Part shown: piece by piece, positions 27,601 to 39,400 of the stretch
Layout: each line of letters starts with the position of its first letter
How positions within the stretch are numbered: position 1 is the first letter of the stretch
From: Mycteria americana
Lineage: Eukaryota; Chordata; Aves; Ciconiiformes; Ciconiidae
Direction of reading: 5' to 3'
DNA: 64,000 nt
NCBI RefSeq assembly: GCF_035582795.1
Contig: NC_134368.1
Location: 15,544,001-15,608,000 of the forward strand
The notes under the pieces: model-generated
The model's input: the letters and a program-made list of their open reading frames with translations, nothing else
Told to the model about the DNA's origin: nothing
Database searches by the model: none
Translations under genes and position numbers: made by a program

Positions 27601-30600
27601 TCTAAGCACTTAAAAAATACAAAGGGATGTGACAACAAGAAAGAAAAACAGAAGTTCCAGATGCCAAAACAAAGTGGAAGCATGTGGTTCATAAATACTG
27701 TTTGTGTAACACTTGCATTAGGATTTCAGTCAAAAGCATCCTATAGGGTTATCGCTTCTAGGCTTTGGAAAAATCAAACTAACTTGGTCCTAGGTATTTA
27801 AAAGCCACATTTTATTTTGAAAGAGAAAGTTCTTTCCAGCTGGCCACAATCAGGATTCCTTTTTTCCCCCTGTGAAAATGTAAACATTTGGATCCGGAAC
27901 TCAACAACTTGTATTCCTGACAAATATTCAAATTACCAGAAGAGTCACTTACTAGCCAGCGGGAGAAGAACAAAGTATACTTTTCTTCCTATTCGACTTG
28001 TTATGGGATGATTCCAAAGGCCTTCCAGGAACCTAGTGAAGATCCTTGAGTCCCCAAGGTCCCAGGAGGCATCCTTCTGCCAAAGATGAGAAAAGCAGAA
28101 AAGCTTTTAAGATCAAAACCTTTTTGGTCAATGTCCTTTTTCTGGTAGTCTATTACAAAACAAATAATTTATCAGGCTCCATGATTATGTTCTCCATTTC
28201 AGGCTGTAAAATAACTGCTCTGAAGCAAACAAGGCGTAATCTAATCTACTTTACCATAACAACAGCTGAACTGAGCTTTGACGGTGATTTTCTTTTTGTA
28301 TGCTCAATTCCTAAACTCATATTGAAGTTTGAGCTTGAGAGGGTGCAGACTACAGTGAGTAAAACCAAAGGCAGCATTCATATGAATCTTAATGAAGTGA
28401 AATTCTCAAGCTTCAGGCAACTTCAAGTCTTCTGCAAGTCAGACAGATGATCTGCATTACATGAGAACTTGATGTAACATTATGATACTCTCACAAATAC
28501 AAAAGGTTGTATTTTCCGGTACCTGATTCCCCTGTGACCCCGCTTTTAAAATCATGATTATGAAAGGTTTTGGGAAGTGAAGAGAGTGTATGAAAAAACA
28601 GTGCAAATTGTTTGCTTAACAGCATTTGCTTTTAGAGCACGTCCAGAAGTGTTAAAAATATGCTTCAGATGACAGGAGTGATTCATGACTAGACAGCTGC
28701 TGAGAGAGACATCACCGACAGGAGAGAGAGGGAGAGAGCGTGTGTGAGAGAAGGAGAGAGATTTGACATGCAAATTACTTGCAGAAAAAGAAATTAAATA
28801 CCTTTTCTTCTGAGCTTTAGAATTTAGGAATGATTTTAATGACTTTTGAATTGAAACAAAGTTGTTGCATCTCCTGAAGCTGTCAGAACTCCAGCGCCCC
28901 TCAGACCTGTTTCACAGGCTGCAGCCATTACTCAGCTGATGTGATGACTGTTGCCATCGCTTTCTGGGTAGGAAAAGGCAATATTCTTTTGTCCATTTGG
29001 TGTTTTGCAGTATTAAGAGACTGACTGCTGAATTTCCTGTCAAGGCCTAACTTCATAAATAATGCAATTCTTATATAGGTGCCAATCTTTAGACAAAACG
29101 TTTAATAAAGTTAGGTGGAAGTAAGTCCCTGCTCAACAAGTAGAAAGGGTACTTTCCCCATTCTGGATCCATGGAACAAATTCAGAAAGTGATTGATTGA
29201 AATCCAAATCTGAAAGTAATGACTAAACCATTTAACACTTGAGTTTGAACTTTGATGTTCCAGTGATCTCTGGCATTCCCCATCTAAAAAATATGGCAGA
29301 AGTGCTCACCTCTGGTTTATACCTACAGTCCCACTGCTTTTCCCTGTCCATTTAGCACAGATCTGGTAGCACAGCCCTCAGCCTGTGGACAGAGGACTTT
29401 ACTGTAACAGCCTACTTCTAAACAGCAATCTTCATTGATTTTCTGCTTTGATATTGCTAATTTCATATATACTTGCAATGGTATGATGTGCCCTGGAAGC
29501 CCAAGCTTAAATGTCGGTGTTTGTCAAAGCTAGTCAGCCTTAACCTTGGCTTTTTCATGACTCCACATATACATACCTCCTGGATGACTTAATGCTTATG
29601 GCTGTTTTGTACATTTTTCCCTGAAATACTGTGCCTTACTTTTTGTGCATGGCAAGTGAAAATGCGGAGGGCCTTTATTCTGAAGTGGAAGTAAAACACA
29701 GTAAAATCAGCTAGAACTCTCTGTACCTAAATTTACAAATTTTCAGCCACTTCCAAAATAAGCATGTCATACTTTCATATATTTGCATTGAAAAAGCTAC
29801 GCTGATTTTAGAAAACCAATATGATTAAATCATAGGCAAATTTGTGTTGACCACCCCCTTTTTAGAAGGGGCTTTTTTAGCTTTCTTTGTTTCACCAGAA
29901 TACAGATTATCTATTTGAAATACACAAGTTGAATGGACTTCCCATTGAGGTTAGTGTATTCTAGCATTGTAATAAAGGTTATGAAAAGATGTCCGAGCAC
30001 CAGCTGGCCTTCCTTTGATCCTCTCCATTCTTGTGATGATACATTTTCACACTTAAGATGATTCCCTTCTACCTCAAAGGCTGAGAGCTGCTTTGGTCCT
30101 TACAAATATTAACTGCAATCACAATGACCTATCTTTCTGGTTCCAGTCATCTGTTTAATATAGAGTGGAAGGTCAGGACTACATTAAAAGGCCCTGAAAG
30201 GCTTTATTTCAGTATACTGCCTCCTGCAGAGCTCCACAAAAAGCCGGCAGACTTGTAGTTCATGCATGCACGCTCCTCAGCACTGCATTGTGCGGTTCTA
30301 TTAATGGGCTTTTGTAACCTTCCAGGAAAAATTCCCTCACCAAGAGAACAAAACTGTTGTCAGATCTGAACACACATGTGAATATCAACTACCAAAAAAA
30401 AAAAAAATTATATTTAAACAGTAGGGGTACTGTCTTTAGAGAAAAGAATGTCTGAGTCACTAGCTTGTGTCTTCACTAGGCTGTGTTTTAAAGATAATTT
30501 TTATCTATTTGTTAGGATGAAGATTTAATAACGGAGATGGAAACCAACTGTTTAGAGAAGGCAAATTCAATAATAGATGTCAGTAAGGATTAATGAATAA

Positions 30601-31958
30601 GGCTATGGACCAGAAAGCACAAGCCTGTGTGTACCAATACAAAGAAATCTATTTGCAGCACAGTGGAGCACAGGTCACTTTGAAGTCATTAGCATAATGA
30701 ATTACAAAATAGCTGCATCTAAGGCCCTTCAGTTATCATTAGAACACATTTCCCAAGCTATCACATTTTCCTCCTTCAAATCTGCCTGTAAAGCTCACGT
30801 TTGCTTGCTTTCTATTAAGTCTTCTGTACAAGCAGGAACATCGACTTTCTTGTCATGTTTGTTTTATATATCACTCCTGAAACAAGCTCGTTAGCAAGAA
30901 AGCTAAATATCCAAAATCCCAGCACACACCCCAAAACATGGAGACTGGAGATTTTTATAGAGTTTTACAACTATGTGGGACTCTGTTTACCTATATGCCT
31001 CTACATTTTTCCTCACTGAGCTTGAATACATTAACCTCTGGTCTGGATTATGAGGGGTGGGTAAGTGGCATGAAGTGAGCAGCAAGAATTGAATGCAGCT
31101 GTCCACGTATGAATGGAGCTACCCACAGTGGGGAAGACAATGAAAGGAAAGAAAAAAGTGGATTCCAGAAGCAAACGGCCTATGGGGCCAGTTCCACTTG
31201 CTTCACACTGATTTTGTCTTAAATTTGGCTTGCTCTTGTATATGCCACTTAGATGTTTTGGGAAGACTTCATGTGTAGCAATTACTTCCCTATAAAATTA
31301 TCAACAGGAGTTTAAGCCTATTTGGACTTGCTGAAGAAGCCATGGAAACAAACCACAAGTGCTCTGTTCTAAAGACCAATCTCTGAATTCAAGAAACTGC
31401 AAAACATCTAGTAGGCCAGGCTTAAAAAGAGTATGAGGGAATGCAAATAAAGTCTCAGATCACAAAAACACTATATGTGCCCAATGGCAACAGGTAATAA
31501 ACAAGTGGTAAGTCCTTCCTAGTGAAGCTCTCCTTCCTTAAACAACTTTTTATTTTCAGTTCTAACTAAACTAGATTATAAGTCTCAAGATAAGCAGATG
31601 ATTTTTTTTTTGGAGGGGGAGTTATTTGAACTTAGACTTAATGATATGATGTATCATTTTCCTATGTACACACAGAAAACATACCCACATAAAAATGGCA
31701 GGTTACATTTCGTATAGGTTTAATGCACTTAAATCATCCAAAAAACACAGTAATGCCTTCAGAAGTTTAAACACTACTATAATTTAATATTTTTTTTATA
31801 TTGTGCAGGAGTCAAGTGACAGAGATACCTCCGCACTGAACAAACCCAAACTAAGCCCTGAGGAGTCACCTGCATCTTCCGGAAACAAAAGTGATTCAAG
31901 TTTGCAAGATGAACTGAACAGCAGCTCTGAACTGCAGGATAGCTATTCTAATAAATAA
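15619..31958 (+). CDS. Candidate undescribed spliced gene on the plus strand (exon chain, hypothetical)
   Basis: I do not recognise this product. Six plus-strand segments with acceptor and donor signals can be chained: 15619-15682, 18075-18108, 27205-27260, 28203-28354, 30516-30582 and 31809-31958. The first four junctions preserve one open frame. In order the segments encode [20 protein letters not shown]; then [29 protein letters not shown]; a 50-residue beta-strand-like piece with [40 protein letters not shown]; and a Ser/Glu-rich tail ending [11 protein letters not shown] before TAA. The 30582-to-31809 junction does not keep frame directly; a small extra exon (for example 31459-31493) or another donor would be needed. 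No start exon is fixed; one may lie in the NSG1 CpG island. Exons this short can chain by chance, so the whole model is tentative. Confidence 0.27.
18356..18396. repeat. TG/CA-rich dinucleotide run
   Basis: An imperfect GTGTGTG, then GCATGTGCATATACATACACACACA run with alternating purine-pyrimidine character. Confidence 0.8.
19457..19732 (-). CDS. Candidate minus-strand terminal exon, unknown product
   Basis: This 276-base minus-strand segment follows the acceptor CTTCTTTACTTCAG and is open for 91 codons to TAA at 19457. It reads [20 protein letters not shown], later [18 protein letters not shown] and [18 protein letters not shown], with an AATAAA inside the frame near its end. The composition looks mRNA-like. 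A 91-codon open run is not rare by chance in 64 kb of AT-rich DNA, and I recognise no family. It may be a lineage-specific exon, a degraded retrocopy, or chance. Confidence 0.22.
   Translation of the reverse strand, partial: QSLSLFMNAYVAQAIAALHCISTVPNPDLETSTVNLTERDTSWYVEVFSAALTQQIVMAPEKPFQLIVSINYNPQRKRHVGNLNKASSNHK
22518..22790 (-). mobile_element. CR1 LINE 3' end (5'-truncated), minus strand
   Basis: On the minus strand this encodes the C-terminal end of the CR1 reverse transcriptase: [20 protein letters not shown], then [12 protein letters not shown], a hallmark of avian CR1 ORF2. It continues through the conserved 3' UTR wording (plus strand 'ggaagggacctacaacgatc'). It ends in a short ATTCC repeat tail at 22518-22535. 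It is severely 5'-truncated, as usual for CR1. It lies in the gene-poor interval between NSG1 and ZBTB49. Confidence 0.93.
26740..27035. promoter_or_regulatory. Orphan CpG island
   Basis: About 300 bases of dense CpG lie in otherwise AT-rich sequence, far from the NSG1 and ZBTB49 promoters. It contains GGGCCG and GCCGCC runs. Consensus-like splice donors leave it on the minus strand (GTGGCG|GTGAGAGC, exon end 26928) and on the plus strand (GCGCA|GTGAGA near 26825). No ATG occurs on the plus strand within the island. It could be the promoter of an unannotated transcript, with the plus-strand exon candidate at 27205 lying only 200 bases away. It could also be a GC-rich insertion. Confidence 0.6.
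28203..28354 (+). CDS. Candidate internal exon of the unknown plus-strand gene
   Basis: This is a 152-base segment with a good acceptor (TTCTCCATTTCAG) and a consensus donor (ACA|GTGAGT). It is open for 50 codons when entered with two bases, which is the phase supplied by the upstream segment 27205-27260 (strong acceptor CTTCTGATTTCCAG, donor ATG|GTAGGT). The peptide alternates hydrophobic and polar residues like beta strands ([19 protein letters not shown]) and ends [11 protein letters not shown] recognise no family. The frame extends into flanking intron, so openness alone is weak evidence. Confidence 0.33.
28700..28762. repeat. GA-rich simple sequence
   Basis: Imperfect GAGA runs with an embedded GTGTGTG segment, strand-asymmetric purine-rich on the plus strand. 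Confidence 0.8.
31809..31958 (+). CDS. Candidate terminal coding exon, Ser-rich C-terminus
   Basis: A strong acceptor (T-rich tract, then GTGCAG) is followed by 49 open codons and TAA. The composition differs sharply from the AT-rich flanks: about 45% GC, few T runs, purine-rich and with CpGs. The peptide starts [20 protein letters not shown] and ends [11 protein letters not shown], an acidic, Ser-rich, probably disordered tail. AATAAA overlaps the stop (31950-31955). The next ~380 bases are also more complex than typical intron and could be 3' UTR. Product unknown. Confidence 0.38.
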   Translation, partial: ESSDRDTSALNKPKLSPEESPASSGNKSDSSLQDELNSSSELQDSYSNK

Positions 31959-34900
31959 CAATTAGCAGTCCTTAGATTTTACTATGCCAGGTTGGTTAAC
32001 TTTTTTTTTTTTTTTTTAATAGCATGCCATTTACATCGATTATAATGGCACTTCAGCAGTGCCTGCTACTAGCCAATTGACTGATGCTTATTCATACCCC
32101 TCAGCACGCTGGCTATGGATATTTATGAGCAATAGCTCTGGCTGGGCGTCTGCTGCTTGTGAATACTATTGGCTCAATAATTATGTCACGGTTTCCACCT
32201 GTTCTTCAAAGTCACAGGGTAGCTGCTGTTTTCCAACTGTGCCAGCTTTATGGCAGCATGAGGACTATCAGACCCTATTTGCTATTCCCACTCAAACATC
32301 CCTCTTCATTAGGGACCTATGGGTTGGCATAGGAAATTCTTAGGGTACAGAAAAAGATCCTCTTTCAAGGTAATTTTCTACAGAGGTCTCTCTGAGAAAA
32401 GCACTAGACAATACTAAATTGACATGACATACTATATTTGATTTTGGAAACACAAAAGCAAAATACATCTTCTTGCAGTCAGGCAGTGATATTCTCACTG
32501 CAAAGCAGCTGCAGGGATGGGGCTTCTTAATCCAAAACTTCTTACTCCATACATAAAAATTCATTCTCTTCCATCTGACTCCATCTATCTACTCATCTTT
32601 TGAATTTTCTCTCTTTCTCAGCTTTTCCCTCAAGCTACCTAGAAGTAACAGTTCTTAGTGCTCCTGCCCGGTGCTGCAGCTCTTGCTTTTTCTGGTTCCA
32701 GCTGCACAAACTCAGATGGACTGCTTTCTCCTACCAGTGTTTTCTCTACTTCCTTCTCAAAGATGCCACATTGTAACATGGTGTTTTATCAAACTCCCCA
32801 AACTGCCCACAGTATTCACAATCTGGTAGCAGGTTTGAGAACCTTCATGTTTTTGGTGTGAAACACTCTCACAGAAAGAAACACTGCCAAGCAAGAGAAA
32901 CTATCCTTTGTGCAACATGGCTGTCCCATCAGCACAAAGCACTTGATACCTAGCAATCTAATCTATATGCTTACAAGCATCTCAAGATGCCATTTTCACT
33001 TTAAGACAGTCTTCAGCAATAACACATTCCTCCAAAACAAGGTGTACAGACCTCCAATACTGTTAGAAGAGCACAAAGGTTGAAATATGGTCTGTTTTAA
33101 ACCTACCCTGTACTGACTCCACCAAAGTACAACAGAGAAAGCAAAACCATTGCAGAACCAGAGGCAACTAAAAAGTTAGGAGGTTCACAAATTGCAGATT
33201 TGTCCTTTCCAAGCAACAGAATCCTCATGGGAACAGAATCAAATTTCTTTTTTCTCTTGGGATAAGTAAATCTAAAAATAGTTTCTGACAAGGGGAAAAC
33301 TACAGAGCTAGTGACTAGCAGATACCCACATTTTGCCTTAGGTACTAGTGCAAGGAAAGCAGAGTGAGGGCGAGCGTGAGCACACATGGTCAGGGACAGA
33401 ACCAAAATACATGGATTGTTGAATAGCACATGGATGATTTCCACAAAGATCTGCAGTGTTCACCAGCAAATAATGTAAAAGAAAATGGATGAGAGAAGAA
33501 CTAAGGGTTCAAATGTGTTCCCTGCTTAATCCTACGTGGGACTGTGTTCTGCTAGCCTATGTGCTATTTTTAAAATTAGGCACTGCAAAAGCTTCTTGGT
33601 TTTGACTTCACTGGCTGGAAAAATATAGATGTTTTAGAGTTTCCTAGTATATGTGCAGTACAAGAAAAGGAAGGTGAAAAAAATTCCCAATTTGCTCTCC
33701 AGTGCATCTGGATTTTTTTTTTAACTGCTCTGTTAATGTAGTGAAAAAAAGTTTTTCATAACATTAGATGATTGAGAGAAATTTGCATCTTTCAAGACTT
33801 ACATACACAGTGTAATGTTCTGCCCCTTTTGTTTTAAGGAGTGCTACGCTCTAGCCAGCAATATTACCCTTCTCATTGCAACTCAGGTTGAAAGCAGTTA
33901 AAAACAGGGAGGTGCAGGGCCCAAGTAAAGGAAGGGAAGCCACAAATTGCAATGGATGGTGTTAACACAGTAAGAAACTGAACAGCTAGTTTTGAACTCC
34001 TGGGGGAAAAAAACAGTGAGCACTTTAAAAATATGAGAAATACTGTATTTTCCAGGCTCTGAACTTCCGCAGAATGCAAGCAGTGGACTGTAAGTCACCT
34101 GTGGTCTACGTTCCTGTTCTAGCAAAACTAATTCTTGTTCTACCAAGAACTAGCCAATTATAAGAGATTTGAATTTTTGTGCTTTAGTGGGATACAAGTG
34201 ACAATGTATTTTCTAATACCAGGAAAATGTGACATTACATATAAATTACTAGACGATTCCAGCTATTAGTTTTACACAAATACAATTTTTTCAGCAGAGC
34301 AACTGCAGTGTTATTAAAATAGTGGTGATACCTGCTAGCTGTTGCAAAAAACTGAAATCTACTTCTCAGCCTACAAACTGCTTCTTTTCACAACCAAAAT
34401 TTTTATATAACCAGATGTTTGGGGTTTTTATGTGATTTTGTAGTCCCAAATAAATGTTGGACTATTTTTCATGCAAGTGCAACTCTGAAGTCTTGCAGTC
34501 TTATCATATAATACTAGAGATACCAGTACTCACAGCTGTCTTGCTAGTGGTGAACATTGAGACTCCTTATAGGAAATAAGAAGTAGGTACTTCAAACAGA
34601 CTTTCCAGCCTGTGAATGAACTTCAGAAAAAAGGTTAGTATAAGGATATTTCCATTTCAGAAACTACAGTATCTAAGGAATGTTTTAGCATAAAGCTTGA
34701 CAACACACTGCTAAAACTTTTTGATGGGTTGAAGAAGTTAGGCCAGTAAAACTCATGTGACTGTAAGCAAGCAGTTTGAAATGCAGCAACAGATCTATAC
34801 TGAAAATGAATACAACCATTGAAAGCACCAAAGCAGCAAAAGGCCTCTAAGCAAAGTTTCTATCCTGTAAGAGTCTATTCATTCCATTAATTAGCCAATG

Positions 34901-35099
34901 TTTTACACTAATTCACTGAAATGCAAGACAATCTACTGTTGTATTGATTGCACTTATTTTATAGTGCAGCTCTTCTTGCGGCAGTATCCCCATTAGCACT
35001 GTAAAGATACCTGGAATAGATGGAAGTATGTTATTAAAAATCTTCCATAAAAAGATGAAACACATTGAGCAATTAAGATACAACGTAAAACAACTTCCC

Positions 35100-35763
35100 T
35101 TTATTCACATTTCCCGATCTTGGTCTTCATTGTACAAATAATCTGCTGTGCAAAATAGTTTATAAAATACTAAAAAAAAGCTTTTATTGTAAAAAAATAA
35201 AGTTTCTAGATATACAGTTACTTTGCACTATCACAAATATTGTCCAGTATTTAACATTTAAATTTAATATCACAATACTCAAGTCATGTAAACCAATGAT
35301 CCTACTGGTAAGAAAGCCACTACTGAAACTCAAGTTCACTAGGGATTTGTTAAATATTTTCCTCTTTTCATATCTACACCCTTACACAACTCTGATGACC
35401 CATACTTGAATTGCACCCATATAATGAAATTAGACATTGGGCCATCCTTTCCTTCATTATCAGGTAAAAAATACCAAGTTAAACGGTAAATTTAGTAAAT
35501 GGTAAATTTTAGTAAATCCTGGCAACACGAGCTACACAGTGCAGTCACAGAACAACAAAGGTCCTTGAAACTAGATTTGAACTTTGCTGAGAAGCAGTGT
35601 AAAGGCAGCCTACACTGGGTTCTGGGCATGCGTATCTTTATTTCTACCAGTATCCAAGCTAGTTGGCTTAAAAACTAGCTCTGATCGCTCTATGCTGCAG
35701 TGCAATAACAATCACTTTAGCGTGAAATGCCTCTGAGAGGTTTTGATACAGTCACCTGAGCCC
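35100..35763 (-). other. ZBTB49: ZBTB49 3' UTR and polyadenylation signals
   Basis: AT-rich sequence follows the ZBTB49 stop on the minus strand. AATAAA occurs on the minus strand at 35188-35183 and again at 35105-35100. Either could direct cleavage; the more distal one fits an end near 35.08 kb. The end is not provable from sequence alone. Confidence 0.6.
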
Positions 35764-36437
35764 TCATTGTTCCAATTCGCTTTCATTCTGCAAGGTCTTC
35801 ATAGCTAAACCCCAGAGGGTCATGCTGGAGAAGAACGGTCCTTCATTATTCTTGTATGCAGCAGATGATGTTCGACTGCCCATTGGATCATTACAATGGC
35901 TGTCCAAGCTAACCATAGAGGAACGAATCATGGGAATATTATCAGACTGTAGGGGTTCTTCTGCAGAAGATACATCTACATCTGCATAAGCATATGGTGG
36001 TGGTGGTGGAGTTTGTTGTGTCTGAGCTTTTGGGAGTTTAGCAGAATGCACATTCAGTTTCTGTTGGTTTGCTGAGTCATGGTGTTGAATCATTGATCGC
36101 AGCTTACAGTAAGAATCCGCAGTACTATCAAATTCAGTTGAATTTGCAGTTGGACGAATCGGAAATTTAACAGACACTGGTAACAATGTAACAGACATTT
36201 CTTGGCCAAAAGAGTCAGAACTCTGAGATTTGTCAAGATCAGAAGTTTCAATCCCTTGAGTAAATTCATCTACTGTGTTTGGACCTTCATCAGTGGCTTT
36301 ACAATGCATTTTCTTGTGCCGCCGTAGAACAGCAGAGCGAGTGAAGCATTTGTTACAAGTTTCGCAGGTATAGGGTTTTTCTCCTGTATGAGTCCTCACA
36401 TGTCTACGCAGGTCACCAGAGCCTGCAAAACATTTCC
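35764..36437 (-). CDS. ZBTB49: ZBTB49 last coding exon (finger 6 end, finger 7, C-terminal tail)
   Basis: 674 bases. The acceptor is CTTGTAG before GGAAATGTTTTGCAGG. It supplies the rest of finger 6 ([16 protein letters not shown]), finger 7 ([20 protein letters not shown]), and a Ser/Pro-rich tail with a short Pro run ([17 protein letters not shown]). The stop is TGA at 35766-35764. Confidence 0.97.
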
Positions 36438-39400
36438 CTACAAGACAGAAGTGATATATTAAGATTTTGTTTGTAACACAAGTGTATAAACATGTTTTAA
36501 TTAGAGAAAATATCAAGTGATAAGGTATGGTACATCCCAGTTGTGGTACTTCGTTTATCTAGAACAGATTCAAACAAGTTCCATCTATTTTTACAATTCA
36601 ATGACTTGTTTCTTCTTCTTGATCTGATTCTCTAACTTGTGTTTCCCAGTGCTTTAGTCTTTGTCTCCAGAGACGGGAATATCCATTAGTATTTGAAAGC
36701 TGTGAGTGCTTGCAGTGTGTATCAATCTTCGTGGAGGAAAAAAAATTAAAAATAATCAATTTAATTCATCTGTCTGGAAAAACAGTGTGCTGATAAGCTT
36801 CTAAATATATCCTTCCAGTGAGAACTGCATCATAGAAAGTAATGGTTTGTTCATTACCAAGGAATTATTCTTGAAGTGCTGACAACATTAGCTTTTTTGT
36901 TAACTTTGAGCTAACGTAATGCAGCAATCCATTTTTTATATTCTAGCCAGAGAATGTGTCAAAATTGTAATTTTTTATTGCTGTAAATATTACAATACAA
37001 TAAAATATTCAACTGTTTGCCTATTTTCAGAACCACAGGCTCAAATAAGCTCAATTACCACACTGCAAAGAAAAAAGTGTCTGAGGCTGAACCAAGGCAA
37101 AGTGTAGAAGAACAAGCAGAACAAGAGAGCATTAATTTCCAGAATTGCTACATGATTCAGACACCTCACATTCTTTAGGATAGTAGAAATAAGCTGGTAC
37201 CTATTTGTGATTTTATCTCATTTTACCTAGGTTAAAGATTATTTTATTTTGTGTGGACAGATACCAACTAAAATGAACTGTGTTATCTGAAAGCCCAGTA
37301 AAACTACAGTCTCAGTTTTTGGCATCATACTTTTCGTTCTACTGCCCAGATTTCTCTTCAGAAAAGCTATTAAACAGTAACAATAAGATTACAAATTACT
37401 GGAATAATACATGTGGATCTTTTGCATAGTGTGAATGATTTCTTAACGACTGATCAGATCCTCTTTGCACAATTTTTGCCTTCTCAGTATAAGATGACCT
37501 GGCTAAAATGAAAAATAATGAAAAGACCACTACAAGACAAGATGAAAATAAGCCTATTTTAATGACAGCAACACAACTGTTTGTTTATACTTTCATATCC
37601 TGCATGTCTGTATTTCCTCCCTCTGATGCAAGACCTCCTGATAATTTTAGCTTTTCTTGTGCCTCAAGACATTATAAATAAAACATACTGCAGTTGGACA
37701 TTATCATACGGAGCTACCCTCCTCCAAAGCTGATTCCTCACAACATGAATGAAATTATAACAAAATAGCACTTAAGGGCAGAAAAGTAAGTAGTATGCAG
37801 GATGCTAAGTAACATATGAGATAAGGACAGACAATGCAATTTCTGAGAACTATGGTATACAAGGATGAATCATTGATCAAAGAGCAATTTTCAGACCACC
37901 TGGAAGTATGACCTACCTAGCAGATTTTGAAAATGGGTGTTCTCTGGTACGAAGCATTGATTGAGTTTTGATTTTATTCCAGAAGTTGAAGCAAAGTAGC
38001 AAAAGGTTGTTACTGTCAACTCTGTGGCTGAATGCAGTTAAATGCGAACAGTATTCAATTGGGGGGCAAAAAAAAGAAGGAAAAAAAAAATTCCATCGAT
38101 AGCCAAGTGATGCCAAACTTAGCTTTCCATCAGAAAGGACTATACTGAAAATAAATCAATTTTTGAAGCAGCTAGTATCAGTACTTCTCTAGCCAACATG
38201 TAGACATCCAGTGTTGATTCCTCTTATTTCCTTTCTCTATTCTTCAACTGAAATTCACTTTTGAACTCATAACAGCCGAAGGCGTTTAATACACTAAATG
38301 AACGACTCTGAAGTATGCAAGACAGAAGATTTTGTGAAAAACTTTCACAACATGGTATTTCAATTTAAAATCATTTTGGTTAATTGTTATTCTGCTGACA
38401 CAGGAACTTTTACTTATCATTTAGAAAGCAAAGACACGACCAAGCTATGCACAGTAAATCTCACCACATGCTGAACAGCTGTACGGTCTCTCTCCGGTAT
38501 GCCTAATTCTGTGCTTTACTAATTTTCGTTGCATGTTGAATGACTTCCCACATTCATCACAGGTGAATACTTTATCTGCTGTATGGGTCTTTTTGTGCTC
38601 CTTTAAATTACTGAAGTTACTGAATCCTAGAAAAATATGACAGACACTGAGATTAAAATGACTCCTCACATTACAATCAAAAAACGTCAGAGGCAGAAAC
38701 TTTGGTTCTTACGTACCTCTGCCACAGATATCACACAGATGAGGCTTTTCTCCAGAATGAATAATAATATGACGCTGAACATCACCAGAAGCAGCAAATC
38801 TGTAACAGAATACGGAAACCCAATTACTATCTTTACAAGACCCTTATTCTCCTAAACTGAGTGTAATGTGGAAATGAACTATAATGAATGCCTGATGTTC
38901 TGAACAAAGATTAAAATCTAAAACACATATAAATGGATGCATTTAAGAAAAACATTTTGAAACGGGCAATGTCCAATTAAGTTTATGCTAGGGAAAAAAA
39001 ACGAAAAACCTTTTTACCATTAATATTAATAATTTCTTCTGCATTTAACTTAGTTTAAGTACAAATGCTACTCCTAAATTAGTGTATTTTCTGTCACCTG
39101 TTAGCAGAGGGCAGAAACATTTAATGCTTTGCTTAAATTCATCAAATTGCCCATACTTCGTAATTTCCATAAAATGTAACAAAAATTGTATGACCAAATA
39201 ATGAAAAAAAATGTGAGGGAAAGGTACAAAACCACATGATTTATTGTGACACACACTGTTCAAAATACACACAACAATATATCCTTAACTAAAGATATCA
39301 ATATACAAAAAATTAAGACCACAGACTATAGATGTGGTGACATGTTTATCTTATTATTGAGACTTGCAACAAGACACTTGCAGACATTTATGTATTTTAA

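Larger units (their letters stand above)
27036..35099. other. NSG1-ZBTB49 interval, right part
   Basis: No recognised gene lies between the orphan CpG island and the ZBTB49 3' end. It contains the candidate plus-strand exons at 27205, 28203, 30516 and 31809, and a GA-rich simple run at 28700-28762. The interval from 32344 to 35099 shows nothing I can name; its short frames lack splice signals or resemblance. Confidence 0.65.

Noticed and set aside
28046-28450. 134-codon plus-strand frame taken as a single uninterrupted gene
   Set aside because: The N-terminal third looks like intron and the start has no support; only the part between the acceptor at 28202 and donor at 28355 is kept as a candidate exon.
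31021-31060. Segment with acceptor CCTCACTGAG and donor GG|GTAAGT as a linking exon
   Set aside because: In the required phase the first full codon is TGA.
30582-31809. Direct splice from 30582 to 31809
   Set aside because: It changes phase and hits a stop within four codons, so the two segments cannot be simply adjacent coding exons with these sites.
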